Below, one piece after another: positions 12,501-27,500 of a DNA stretch of 64,000 bases (position 1 is its first letter; each line of letters starts with the position of its first letter). The translations under genes and the position numbers were made by a program. Origin of the DNA: Patagioenas fasciata (taxonomy: Eukaryota > Chordata > Aves > Columbiformes > Columbidae); contig NC_092523.1 of NCBI RefSeq assembly GCF_037038585.1, forward strand, positions 32,589,501-32,653,500, given 5' to 3'. The notes below the pieces were generated by a model. That model was given only the letters and a program-made list of their open reading frames with translations, made no database searches and was not told where the DNA came from.

Positions 12501-15500
12501 AGATTGTAATGAATGTTGTTTTAAGAAATGTTTTGCCTTATAAAATTATTTGAGCACAGCAATAGCTGCATAAGTATATTGAGGATGAAATCAGTGATAA
12601 ATGTGAATTTCTTCAGATGTCTTCTGGTTTACATTTGGAAAAGTTCTCACTAGATTTTTTTTTTTCAGTGTTAAGTTGATGACTAAGTAACTCAGGCAGA
12701 AAACTTGTATTATGTATGTAGCTATTTGCCTGGCAATGCATGCTGTTTCTATCTGAGAGACTAGGTTATGATATATTGTTGTCTGTCTGTCTTCCTGACA
12801 GAAGGAGTCACAGACAACCTGAAGAGGAAATGGAAAAAAGATCAGCTTGGCTTAATGATAGCCAGGATGTGAAAAAAGATGATCAGTCTCAGCTGAAAGC
12901 AAGTTTTGCTGTTTCAGTACAAAACATTGCTTCCAATCATAAATATCAGTCTGATATGAGCAGGAGAAGAGAGTTTGATGAAGAGTCTTTGGAGAGTTTT
13001 AGTAGCATGCCTGATCCAGTAGACCCCACTACTGTGACAAAGACATTTAAATCTAGAAAAGCATCAGCACAAGCAAGTTTGGCATCAAAAGATAAAACAC
13101 CTAAATCGAAGAATAAGAGGAAGAGTTCTTCTCAGCTAAAAGGCAGAATTAAAAATACTGGTAGGTTGTAAAGTAATCTTAGATACCATGTCAAACTCAA
13201 GTTGGATTGCAATCATTACATTCCAAAGGTTTTACTCTGCATAAATGGTACCTATAATAATGAAAATAAGCTATTGGTATATGAATTCATTTTACATAAC
13301 TACATAAGGATTTTTATTATTTCAGTAAATAAAAAGCGTAACTGATTAGGACATCATGATTTGAATGGATAATGGATGCAGATGCACTAAGATTTGGAAT
13401 AAGTCACCAGAATTATCTTCATTATGTCTTCATGTTCAAACTGGATGACTTACTGAAAGATGTGCTTCGGTAAAATATTGAATGAGAAGGGCAGTACCAG
13501 TATGTGTAGTTGCAGTCACTGCATGGCTCCAGTGTATAGAGGAAAAGTTTGGTCTAGGAAACATCCTTGGTGTTTCTCATCTTAGAGCTTGCTCTTCAAC
13601 AATTTTTTAGAAGTAATAAAACATTTCATAAGCTCTTTTCTTTTCTTCCTTTTCATTCCCTCCCGTAAGATTATGAAAGTGCCAGTGCTTCTAGTGTGTG
13701 TGAACCCTGCAAGAGCAATAAAAGCAGACACTCTAAAGAGGCTGGTCATGCAAAGGTTTTCAGCAAAAGGAATCGGGAACAACTGGAAAAAATCATTAAA
13801 TACAGTAGATCTACAGAAATGTCTTCAGGTATTCTTCTGTGAATGTCAGAGTAAAGGACCTCCATACCTAGTAGTCAGCACGTTATTTAAAAGCAGTGTA
13901 TTATGACAGAATGACAATATAGTATTTTTAGCATGTGGATTTTGCTTTTCAATTTCTAAGGATGCTGTAAACGTAAGTGTGTAAAAAGTTGAGTATTGGT
14001 TGCTTTTGGGTGTTTTCTGTAGATTGGATACTTGATTGAAGTTATTTAGAAACAGTCCTTTTACTGTAAAACAATCAAAAACCTAACCAACCAATAACCT
14101 CACCCATTTGTTGGTGTTTTTATGGAAAGTAACTACACAATGCTTGAAACTTTGTTTAGTGTTTAAACTACATCCTGTATTGCATACATGTTTTCTTTCT
14201 ATTGATGCTTGAAGGAGCTCTATCAAATATCATTAAAACTCAGTCTTATAACATCACATAAACCCTTACATTTTTGCCATCTGTACCGCTTTTCTTGCAT
14301 CTAGATCATAAAAATGTTCTCTTCTGTGTCTTTTTAGGTTCTGCCATTACCTTTGTTTCATTTGAAAGATGAAGATATTTTAATCATTGTAGCACAATGT
14401 ACAGCTTTGTCAATGTAGCTGTGTCCACACTAAGAGCTGTTTATTGGTTTATGTAATAAACTTTTACTGGCAAAGTTCTCACAATAAGCAGCTGTGATGT
14501 GGTTTGGATGACTAAGCAATCTTCCTCCTGCTGTTTTGTATAGACCCTGTCTTTATTTCTGGTGCGCATTTTTGTGTTTATCACTGTCTATCCCCACTTT
14601 CCTACAGCGCATGCTAGGAGAATTCTGCAGCAGTCTAACAGAAATGCATGCATTGAAGCGCCAGGTAATGCATTCACTGCTTAGCTTCAACAATGTCCTG
14701 TTACTTTTTTTTTTTTTTTTCTCTCAGCTTTGGTCCTAAAACTCAGACTGTTTAGCAGATGTTGAAAATTAGTACTATTGCAGCACCTTCTCTATAAACA
14801 AGACAGGATAAGTTACTTGTAATTTGCATGAAATGCAATGATATAAACTACTTTGAATTACAGTTGTGGAAAATGTGTTTATCATGTTCTTAGTCACAAT
14901 TGCAAGTGGAAAAATATGCAGGTAGATAGTACAACAGAAAACTAATTTCAGTAGGTATTTTTAGTATGTTTAAAAGCTACAATTACATTTTGTTAATGAG
15001 GAGAGGAAAGTGATTTCTGGTGGCTTATTAAAGGTTGAAAAAACTTGCCTCTGCTTAAAATTACTGGTAAACTATTTGCAAATAATCAAGTTGCACAGTA
15101 ACATGCTGTACTGCTAATAACTTCATTAACTTGAATACTAACAAATATGCATCTGTTAAGCTAAGCTGAGTTTTCCAAGTTTAACTTTTTTCCATTCAAC
15201 ACTTGCCAAAATATGTATGTAATAATTTAACTGTTGTGATGCAAGGATAATCCTTAACTTCCAAAGGAACAGGACACTTCCTAGGGAGCACATTGTCTTC
15301 TCATACATATGTAATAGGATTGAAGGGTAAGAGGTGTTATGTGAACGGAAGTAATATTAGACATGTATGAGAATGTAGGATTCATGCTTGTGTGGGAAGG
15401 AGTGGCTTTCTTGAATTTGATCTAGAGTTTTCTTAATATTGTCGTGTTGCGAAAGTGTGGACTACTTGTATTTTATCAACTTGAGACCTTTGGCTATCTT

Positions 15501-18500
15501 GTTTGAAATATCTTAAACTCCGTTTTCAGTGTTGAATACCTATTCTGAAGGCTACGTTGTTGTGTGTGGAGTATTCTCTTTATTAAAGAATACTTCCTAA
15601 AAGTATTGTTCAGTATTGTAAAATAAATTAATCCTATGAATGCTTCATATTTTATTTTGTGTGTGAAGGACTGCATAAAGTATTATTTCAGAATGTTTAA
15701 GTCTTTGTTACCCTCCAATAAATGAGAAAGTTTAAAGAAAGCAGCTATATAATGGAATCTACAGTGACTGAGATATAATTTGTGTACCTGTAACTTGGAT
15801 ACCTAATAGGCAATTTTCATTCAACTGGATGCATGTCAGGTACTTAATGAGTTCCTTTTTTTTCTGCAGAAACTGGTAGTGATCTTTCTATGTTTGAAGC
15901 TTTACGAGACACAATTTATTCTGAAGTGGCAACTCTTATTTCTCAAAATGAGTCTCGTCCCCACTTTCTTATTGAACTTTTCCATGAGCTTCAGCTGCTA
16001 AATACAGATTACCTGAGGCAAAGAGCTCTATATGCTCTACAGGTATGCATAAAATTTTTGATCTTGTGTATGAATTAAACAAATATTAGATGCTTTTTCA
16101 TAGCTTAGATTTATTATCTTTTCCAGGATATAGTGACCAGACATTTATCTGAGAACAATGAAAAAGGGAAGTGCACAAAATCACTGAATTCTGCAGCATG
16201 GATAGCATCAAATTCTGAACTCACTCCCAGTGAAAGCCTTGCTTCTACAGATGATGTAAGTTTTCAAGTTCAGAAGCTAGTTTAGTGTCAGCTTTTCCTA
16301 TCTTTCAATTTACATGCATGCATGTGTACTGAAATATTCATACTAGCAACTGATTTTTTCTAAAATTAATAGTGACTTATATAGACTTTTCAAAACAAAG
16401 AAATGCAAGAGAATCTTAATGCAAAAATTATTAAACGTGGTAGGATACTTGATGCTGGAAATGAGTGACGTATCAGGGAGGAATAGAACTTGGAGAGAGA
16501 CATAAATCAGAAACTGACATTCACAAAGAGGCAAAATCCTCTTGTGAGTAAGGTCAGGGCAAGATCACAAGATTCGGCAGGAATTTTGGGTGTGTTTTTT
16601 TTCCTTGTATTTTAGAAATCACTGATGCCTTTGCAGTTTCTTACATATTTTATAATTGAAGTGTTTGAAACAACCATGGTAGAATCACCTCATGGATTGA
16701 TATCCTGAAAGTAAGGTTGTCCCCCAGGCAGGCAGCCTGGTGACAGGTTTTGGTGCCACAGCGTGTGGCTGAAAAGAATTGTTGGCTTGTTGACACATCT
16801 GTGAGAGGATGGTGCATTCCTGTTTAGTATTCAGTTGTTTGGTGTTTTTTAGGAAACCTTTGGCAAAAACTTTTCTACAGAAGCGTGTCAAGATTGTGAA
16901 CAAAATGATGCAGACAATGGGAGTAGTATGTCTACATCTTCAAATTTTGAACCCTTTGCCACTGATGACCTTGGTAAGAATGGTGGGATTTACGATGTCT
17001 GTGTTAACCCCTCCCTCCTAAAATAGCTGCAATTGTCTACTTGTAAATAGTATACTAGTATTTGATTTTCAGTGTGCCAACCACATGTTTTGTAAAACAA
17101 CACTTAGAGAAATTAGTCACTTGTGAAACACTTCAGAGTTGATCAAAGTGTGTAATCAAATATTATAACTCTAGTACAGTTATATGTAGATTTCAAAACT
17201 TTTGGCTTTGAATTCATTTTTGTTGTTGTTTACTTGTCTATCAACTGAAAACTTTATTTAGATTAAAAGGTGTTTTTATTCTAAATATAGGCAACACAGT
17301 GATTCACTTAGATCAAGCTTTGGCTAGGATGAGGGAATATGAGCGTATGAAAATTGAAGCTGAAAGTACCCTTGACTCTGAGGGCTGCTCTAGTAATTTT
17401 CAGGGTGCTTCTGCTGCTAAATTAGAAGGTATGCACATATATATGTATTTTGCTTAGTTTTAGAAAATAATTATTCTAAATATTAAGAATCATTTAATTG
17501 GCTGGCTTATTTTCTTCTTCGTTTATATTGAAAACTTAGCAAAGTTTCAAAGGATCATTAAGTAAACAGATTTATTTTAAAAAAAGGAAAATATATGGGT
17601 TTGAAATCAGTATTTCTTTAATAGTAATGTTGAATGCCTTAAAAATGCTGTGGTTTTTGTTTGTTTTTTTTTTTTTAATGAGGTCCAAGTGCCAGTGAAT
17701 GTCTTCCTGTGCCACAGTCAAGTGAAGCTTCTGCTGTTCCATGTCCTCATATAGACACTCAACAGCTTGACCGGCAGATTAAAGCAATTATGAAAGAGGT
17801 CATTCCTTTTCTGAAGGTAAGAACTCTTTTCAATAATGTGTGAATTAGGAAAATAGGAAAAGGACCAGCTTGATTGCATAGCAAAACATATTTAAAGTTG
17901 ATAACTTAGATTTTATTAGCAATAGCTGTCAATAAATATGTGTTAAGTTGTAGACCTTGCTGAGGATGAAGTAAGGACTAAGTACTCCAACAGAAAGATT
18001 CCATGGAGTTTTTAATAGAAGAAATAAATGGTAAGCTTTCTGGATTGCATAGGGCTGGTGGACTTGACATCAAGAAGGATAGATATTTCTTTGTTTGGAG
18101 CTGACCAAATTAAATAGAAATGTTTGAGAATGTGTTTCTGAAATATTTGCTGCCTTTCAGCAAAGAGAACTCAGATAATTCTGATTAAAGCTGTTACAGA
18201 CAGTGTAACCTGAGATATGTTCGAAGAATACCTGCCTGAGCTGTTGATTTTTAGCATTATTTTCTCCTGTTTACGGATATTTTTAAAGTTTTTGAGAGCT
18301 TGTAATTTTCTGTGAATACAGATGAGAAATGTACTACTTTAAAGGAGAAATAGTCATATTCATTCTTTTCAGGGTTGAAGAGCAGAGAAGGTTGAGTTGT
18401 AAGATGCTTCAGTTATCTCCCTGATACCTTTCATAATATGTGCAGTATGTAAGCTTAGGTTTGTTTAATAAGGTACTTGGTTGATGCTAGTTCTGAAAAA

Positions 18501-21500
18501 TATTTTTGCTATGCCACAGTCTTAATGCCTGAAGACGACTGTTTTGTTTGCAATTTTAAGGAAGCTTACAACAGCAGATATGTTAACATAGGCTTTAATA
18601 CATTTGAGTACACAGCCACAATGTATGAAGGTTCTTGGTTTGTCCAAATGTTAAAATATGACATGTACTAATGTGTTGGAAAAGTGAGGTAAAGCTTTGT
18701 GTGTCATGGCCAGTTGGTCATTAACGCAGTACGGTATCTGCTATAACCGCATTCCCATTAGTCTGTTTTGCGAGATGGGTTAGGACCTGTTCATGGAGTG
18801 CTGTTCCCTCAGCAGGCAGGTGATTTTGTTTTTTTTTTTTAATATAAATGAGTTTCAGTATTTGAGTTGACAGCTAATTGTTTTTTTTAAGTGGTAACTA
18901 AGCTCATTCTGTGATACTTGTTTAGGAACACATGGATGAAGTATGCTCTTCACAGTTACTGACATCAGTAAGACGTATGGTCTTGACTCTTACACAACAA
19001 AATGATGAAAGTAAAGAGTTTGTGAAGTTCTTTCATAAGCAGCTTGGCAGTATACTTCAGGTTAGTAGTTTTTCAGTGTTGTTTTGCAACACTGTTGCAA
19101 CTTGGATAATGAGCTACAGATAAACCAGCTTCCCTGAAGTAGTTATTTTACAACTTCAATGGCATAGCTGTTCTCTTCTCCTGTGAGGAAAGGTTGAGAG
19201 AGTTGGGTTGTTCAGCCCAGAGAAGAGAAGGCTCTTGGGGACCTTATTGCAGTCTTTCAGTACTTAAACAAGTCTGTAAGAAAGATGGGGACAGACTTTG
19301 TATCAGGATGTGTTACAACAGTACAAAGGGTAATGGTTTTAAACTAAAAGACGGAGGAGATTCAGGCCAAACATGAGGAAGAAATTTTTTACAATGAGGG
19401 TGGTGGAACAATGGCACAGGTTGCCCAGAGAGGTGGTAGATACCGCATTCCTGGAAATATTCAAGGCCAGGCTGGATGGGGCTCTGATCAACCTGATTTA
19501 ATTAAAGATGTCTCTGCTCATTGCAGGGAGGTTGTACTAGATGACCTTAGAAACATAGAATAGCTTGGGTTGGAAGGGAGTTTCAATGATTATGCTTCAG
19601 CTTTGATACAGCAATGAGGTATTACCTTGTTTGCTAAAATTAAAGCTTTACCATGCACAGAACTTCTTTTCCATCACTGCCAACTAGTAAAAGGTTTATC
19701 TCCTGCCTGTGGCTGTATTCAAGGAGAGATCTGTGATATTCTTCATAGACATTTAGTGTAAATTCCTGAAAATCAATAGGCTGCTGTTTTCAGTCTTTTT
19801 TTTTTTTCCCAAGCATAGAATTTATATCAATAAATTGATAAGTTCTGTGTTATGTGACTTTTTTTAAGCACAAGCTATTATATACTAAACTAATTTTGAG
19901 TTATTAGGAATAGGACAAATACTTAGTCTTTGAAGATTGAAAGCCAGTTTTGAAAACTGAAGAATTATTTCTCTTCACAGGATTCACTGGCAAAATTTGC
20001 TGGTAGAAAACTGAAAGATTGTGGGGAAGATCTTCTTGTGGAGATCTCTGAAGTGTTATTTAATGAATTAGCCTTTTTCAAACTCATGCAAGACTTGGAC
20101 AACAACAGTATTTCTGTAAAGCAGAGATGTAAAAGAAAAATAGAAGCTACTGAAGTGATACAGTCGTATGCTAAAGAGGTTTGTTTTACTATATTTTTGA
20201 AAAATGTAGCTTTTCCGGAATTTTCTAAATATCTGCTTTTCCTAAACTACTTTACCTTAGTTCATGTTATGTATATGGTGTGGTTTTAGTTTTGGTGTGT
20301 GGTTTGCTGGTGGGGTATTTTGTTTGGTTGGGGTTTTTTTGTTTTGTTTTCTTTAGTTTGGTTGTTTGTTTTTTTGTTGTGGGTTTTTTTTTTTACAAAG
20401 TAGCACTGTCTAGTCAAAGTATTGGTGTGTAGAAACTCGAACTAGTTTTCCTTGGTAAGGGAGATGTCCTGTATAATAGATGAGTGTCTGTTACAGGTAT
20501 CTAATTTTATAGACTTTGGTTTTGGTAATTCAGAGGAAATGTGTTTTAATGATTATATGTGCACATAGGCAGGAATAGTCAAGTGTTGAAATAATGTTAA
20601 CATCTGGGGCTGTTGAGTAGTTGTGGTTTAACCCCAGTAGGCAGCTAAGCATCATACAGCCACTTGCTCATTCCACCCAGTGGGCTGGGGGAGAAAATTG
20701 GAAGGGTAGAAGTGAGAAAAATCGTGGGTTTAGATAAAAACAGTTTAATAGGTAAAGCAAAAGCTGTGTGTACAAGCAAAGCAAAACAAGGAATTTGTTC
20801 ACTACTTCCCATCAGCAGGGAGATGTTTAACTGTCTCCAGGAAAGCAGGGCACCATCACATGTGGCAGTTACTTGGGAAGACAAATGCCATAACTCTGAA
20901 CATTCCCTCCTTCCTTTCTCTTCCCACAGCTTTATATGCTGAGCATGATGTCCTATGGTCTGGAACAGCCCTTTGGCCAGTTGGGGTCAGCTGTCCCAGC
21001 CATGTCCACTCCCAGCTCCTTGTGCACCCCCAGCCTACTCGCTAGTAGGATGGTGTGAGGAGCAGAAAAGGACTTGGCGTTGTGTAAGCACTGCTCAGCA
21101 GTAACTGAAACATCCCTGTGTTATCAACACTGTTTTCATCACAAATGCAAAACATAGTCCCCTACTAGCTACTATGAGGGAATGTAACTTTATCTCAGAT
21201 AAGTATTTTGACATATGGGAGTCCCAGTTCATCATCTCTTCAGTTACACCTACAGCTTTCCTTGCAGTAGCTTAGGCACCATTTTTACCTAACTTGAATA
21301 GGTCCTATGAAGCCATCAAGTAGTTCATTTGTTGGCATATGTAGAAAGTATCACTTTCTAGACTTGAAGTGTAAAATATATATAAACTTTTCAGAAATAT
21401 TTGAGACTGTAGTACATATTTTGCTCTAACAAAGCAAGTTCTGTTTTGCTTTTGCACCATTTACATTTTTAAAGATGTTCCATCACCATTTTTAATTTTA

Positions 21501-24500
21501 GTATTACAGTTTTTAGGAACATAGCATTTTTTTTCTTTTTTAGTTATATGAACTGTTTACAAAAGAGTAAACTAAATCATGTTCATAGACTTAAATCAGT
21601 TGGTTATGTACCTCAATATTTCTTCTTGTAAAGTATAGTTGTGACTTCAGTGTCCTTTCAGCTTTCTCTTAGTAACACAAATACCGAAACAAGCCCTTAA
21701 CTCATTCTTATTTTAAAATAACATCAACAGAAGATGTTTTATGAATCTGTCATAAACTGAAAAAAGTCCTATAAATAGTTTTAAGCATATCAGCAGCTAT
21801 GTTTCAAGATAGTTTAACTTCGATACACCAGTGATATGGTAGTGTGAGAGAGACTGCAGAGTATGTCGTAGAGAACTGCAGAGAAACACTCTGAATCCAG
21901 AAGGATTTGGACATGACTTCCTATTTTATCTGAAGTTGCCTGTTGGGTCTTTGTTACATAAAGGATTGGTTTATACACTGCTATGAGAATGCATGGAGCC
22001 ACCTTAGATCCAGCATTTCCTCTCTTCTCTTGGAAGACAGAGAATTATGGTTAAGGTCAATGTTTGCCTTGTTGCTGTAGCAGCATCAGATTGAACAGAT
22101 CCAGAGATGAGCTGGAACTGGTAGGTCCTGGTTACTTTTACAGACCTGTGCAATTATCTCCATATGGTCTTCTCACAGCTTTCAGATCTGGCATCCTGAT
22201 GCAGGTACATCTGATCTTGCTCGAGTTTTTGGGGCTGTCTTGAGCCCAGTAAGGTGACTGGTTTTAGATTCCATACTGAAAAACACAGCTCTCTGTCTTG
22301 ACTGGAGCCAGTATATCTAATTCTGATAGATATGGTACATCTAATTCTAATAGCTATAGATATTAGATATTAGATATGGTACATCTAATAGCTATAAATC
22401 TAGTGTGTTGAATACAATTCAACCACAAACTGGAGAATTAGCCCATGTAAATGTAATTGTTTAAATAAAAAGGATTTTTTGGGCAGTTTTTTGGATTTTT
22501 TTGCAAATCTAAAATTTTGAAGACACCTATATCAACATCTCTTGTAGCATAGAAGTACCTGCAGCTTAATTCCATTTTGAGATAACAATTCTTGGTAAGA
22601 TTGACATTTCAAGCAGGCTTTAATGAAGCCTTACTTTGGTTCAGTGTTACTAAGTTATTAGCTTAGAATTGAAGATAGTTTGTCTTTCTTCTAGGCAAAC
22701 AAAGGTCTCCAGGTGGATGTTTGTTCATCTGCTGAAGATGTCGATGAGGACAAAGTACGTTTATACTTCTCAACTGTCTTTATTCCTCAGATAATTTCAC
22801 AGATCACTTAGTATTACTATTTTCTGTCATATAAATGCAGTATCTGTAAGCAGCAGTTTCCTAGATTATAAATGTATTTAAACATCATGGGGTTTATCTC
22901 CTTTCTGTTATTTTCAGTGATTTACTTTATCAAAGTAACAAAGTAAATTATAATTTCCCTTTTTTAACTTGAGTTGACAGTCTGGGAGATGACTAGCAAA
23001 AAACCTGCCTTCATCAAGAAGTCTTTATGACATGCATTCAGTAAATGTAACTCGGAACATCAAATCCTTTGTTGCTTTTGTTTTTATTCCCATTTCTCCT
23101 GCAAAGACATTATCAGTGTGAAAACTGATGCATTTCTTATAAAACATTGTCTTGTTACCTTTCAAGGAGTGCATTCAGATCAACAAAGATGCTTTTCTAT
23201 TTATTGTTGGTCAACCTCATGTAGGACAAGCTTTCCTTTAGGACTGATAATTTGGAAGTCTAAAAAGAGCAAAGTTTATGTTGAATGCTATGCAATTGAA
23301 ATAATTTGTGATACTTGCTTAGCAGCTTTAGGGTAGGACCTTGCTTTCCCTTTTAGTATTAATTTTCTGTATTTTAAAGAAAAAAGACTGGTTCTGAAGG
23401 TGTTCATTGTGGGATTTGGACTAAGGTTGTTGACTGTATTCTCAGCTCAGAACATTAGGGATGTAGTAATTCATTGAAGAATGAAATAACAAGGAGAGTA
23501 AATATAGAAGGTGCTTAACTATTTGTGGCAATTAACATTTTCTTTTTTAATGGTATGGAATAAGTTGTTTTATTTTTCATATTAAGGAGAAGGCAGATGT
23601 TGTATTTGAGGTCCTCAGCATCAAAGTCTGTGTGTGCTCTTGAGTATTAAATGTTAGCACCCGGAATTTCTCCCTATTCTATTTAAATTTGTTTTGAAAA
23701 CCACTAAAATCGTTGTGTCTGGGGAGAGAAGTTGTATACAAAGTTTTGTACTTTCTGCTGGAATGTTCAACTTTTTCCAGTCAAAGGAAAGATGCAGATA
23801 ATGTGCTAAGCAGAATGTTGAATGCTTTCCTAAAAGGCACAGGTGTATGTGTGGGCATGTAAGGGCATAGAGTCAGTGCTGTCTTCTAGGGCTTAGAGTT
23901 TCTGTCATGCTGCTTTGGAAGTAAAAGTGGGAAAAGCTGTATGTCACTTGTTATGGTTGCTGTAATGTAGAAGAGTCCTTTCAAGATCTGGAGATAAATT
24001 CAGTGCTTTACTTGTGGTTTGTATAGTATGAGCAGAATTATCTCACTCAAAGTATTTAGCAAATCATTCAGCAGAGAAAGTTCTGAGTAGCTATTGCTAG
24101 AGAAAGTGCAGTTAGAAATACTCCTAATTTTTACTAGAGATCGTGTAGGAGAGGTGGACAGCCACTAGCAGATAATAATGCAGATGTGTCATTCTTCTTC
24201 TTGATAAAGACAGATCTAATTGAAAGAATTTTTTTTTTAGCTAGCATGCTGATCAGTGTTGAACTTTTCTGATAATGAAATACTCAGTTACAATGTCCTT
24301 GATCACAATGTCTGAACAGTGCATTATCTCTTAGGTTCTGATGCTCTGTTTCAGGAATAGCTTTGCACTATTCATTTCAAGGCCTTAAGGACTATTTAAA
24401 TGCTAATTTTTAGCCTTTAGATCTTCTGTTTTTGAGAAACAAATGTGTCTCCTTGATGCAGAAACCATAACTTAATCTTTAGATAAACAAACATGAAATT

Positions 24501-27500
24501 ACACAGTATTTCCTGTTTTCCTAGGACAAGGATGAGACTGAAACTGTTAAACAAGTACAGGACTCAGAAATGTATGATGGGAATAGAGTTCCTGAAAGTA
24601 TTAGGTCTGATGCATCTGATCAGGAGGAAGATGATGAAAGTGAAAGCGGTCCAGTGGCAATAAGTAAGTGATTTTTTTTTTTTTTTTTTTTTTTTTTTAT
24701 AGCTCATTATTCAACACTTTCACTGTAGTTTTGACCAACTAATCAAGGCATGAAGTACCGCTGTGTAACAACTTGTTAGATATTTTCTAGTCAGGTCTTT
24801 TCCAGAGAAAGCTTTCTAGTTCTGTATTTCTTAGTATTGTGTCAAGGGTTAAACATTCCAATTAGAGGAGCTTTTCCTCTTTGTAATCAGTAGACCTTTA
24901 AAAACACATGTTGGAATTGGGTTCCTTGTTTAATTTACATATCCTTTCTCAGCTAAAGTTGAAGTTTCTCAGCCTTTAACCTGAGTGATGTGAAAGCTGC
25001 TGAAATTTTATGCAGTTTTCCATTATTTATTTTTTTTTTTTAAATATGCTTCTACTTAGGCTTGCATATTTTTAAATAAGTTTTTTGTCTGCTTTGTCAT
25101 CTTATATCAACTACGCATGCCTTGGTTTCCCTTATATTTACATTCTTCACACCAACTTGTTTAATAACTTAGATATTTCACACACACAAAGTGGTGGTTT
25201 TTTGTAATATTGCATAGAGCATATGGATCTTTGAAAGTAAGTCATCACTGTATCTTAATTTCAGATGATGTTTTTGAGATAAGGTCATTGCAGTAAATTC
25301 CCCTAAGGGATTTGGATTTTGCTGCCTACCTTTTTACTCTGTCAGGCTCTGTCAATATGTAAATCCATTATGAAGGTGGGTTTACAAATCTGGTTTGCCT
25401 TCAGGTTTATCAAAAGCAGAAACCCAAGCTCTGACTAACTATGGTAGTGGAGAAGACGAGAATGAAGATGAAGAAATAGAATTTGAGGAAGGACCTGTTG
25501 ATGTGCAGACATCACTACAAGCCAGCAGTGAAACAACAACTGAAAACGAACAGGTATCACTAAAGTTGTAAGTGCAGAACAAACCTAAGCCAGTGCATTG
25601 CTTTTCAGTACATATTTGTATGTACCTCAGATTTTCTTGTTGCACTGTTTTCATACTGATGCAAGGAGAAGAATGATACGAGAAATTACAGGGAAGCAGT
25701 AGCTTCTACATACAAAAGGTAGCCTTCTCCACCTGAATTTATTATTGTTATAGCTGCTACCAAAATGCATGAATGGACACTGTCAAAACTGATGTTTAAA
25801 TCTGCTTTCAGGAAGAGATGTTAAGCCACAGCAGAAAACATTGTTCTTTTGGAAATTTATGTTTTAAACCATTAACTGGTTCTTCCTCTGTGTTTGCTGA
25901 CATCAGGTTCTAGCTTGGCTTTCCTTTGCAGGTGCTATTGACTCTTGTATTCTAGAAAGTTTTTAGGTTTGTCTTTCCTCTTTATTGTGTATTAGTTTTT
26001 GCTGGAACAATGGTGAAATGTTATTGGCTGTCATTGTCATTTCACTGTTAGTTTCCTTAAAACCATTTGGATGTGCGTGACCTTGAACTGGAGACTTGTT
26101 GATTCTTTACATTTCAATAAACAAGATTGACTTCTGAATCTTTTGAAACTTTGTTTACTCAACAGCTATTAACTGTTACTAAGCAAGGATGTAACTGCAA
26201 CATTTTGCTTTAAAGGCTAGAATAATAGTTCTTTTCAGTGGAACCAAAGAGTTTACCTGGGAACTACTACAGTGAAAAGAAAATGTAATGCTTAGATGAA
26301 ACACACGTATCAGTGTTAATAGTTTCTTTAAAGAAAGTGTGGTTCACAGGCTCATGAGTAGGAAGTAGAACTTTCCGTCTTTATTTCAAACTAGTGAAAA
26401 AATAAAAACATGGAGCAAGCGTACAGTCTGTTTCTAGTTAGCAAAGAAGAGTAAATTAGCCAATAAGCTATGAAGCTGATTAGTAGAATTTGTTCTAACT
26501 CATTTTCACCTTCCCCAATAGAATTCAAACCAAGAACAAAGTAAGACAAAAAGCAGTGAGATTCTGTCATCAGAACAAGAATCTGTTAATGCTAAAGGTA
26601 AGTCAAATACACAGTAACTAAGGGATTAACACTTCTACATATATATATATATATATATGTATATCTATATGTAGTGAGAATTACTTTGAACAGTGCCTGT
26701 GATATGTAATTAAGAGGAAGATGATCCAATTTGCAAGACTTTACTGGACTGTTTATTTTTCATGCAACATACCACTTGAGTAGATATATCTGTGTTGGTA
26801 TAGACAGAAAACCTTTTAAAGAAGAAACCTAAAATAGTCTTATGTAGGTAGATGAGGTTTTGATGCTTGACAATAGCATGAATTTCAGATTGTTGCAGCC
26901 CCGGGCACACAACTGTAGCAGAGTTAACTGGTCTGTTATGATATTTTGATGTTTAGATTTGTCTAGTAATTGGTTTTTCTATTACTACCATTCACTAGCA
27001 ATTGAAATAACTTTTTAAAGATTTATTTGTGTGATTAATGCTGTCTGATAACTGATTAAGAACTGAGAAATCTTTTTCTAACAAAAGACAGAAACACTAC
27101 CAATGTTCCTTTTAATCTACCTGTTGTTATCAGCTCATTTTCCTGTGGTTTTCTGTTGCAAAATGGGGGTTTTGTGCTTTTTTTGGTAAACTGAAAGCAG
27201 CATTTGAGTAGAACCTATGTTGCCACAAATATGTGGCAAAATGTTAAGAAATTTATTGTTCTGTATTGTATCGCCTTATACCTAGAATGTGTATTTCACA
27301 GTAGGCCATATAGTTACAGAAGTTGGTTTTGTTGTGGTTTGGATTTTGTTTCTGTTTGGTGTTTTTTTTTTTTTGGGGGGGGGGTGGTGTTTTTGTTGGT
27401 GGTGGGGTTTCTGGTTTTGGTTTTTTAAAAAAGCTGTATCAAGTCAGAAATTTTTAAGTCATATACTGTCTTGTGACAATTACTGATACTTGAATGTACG

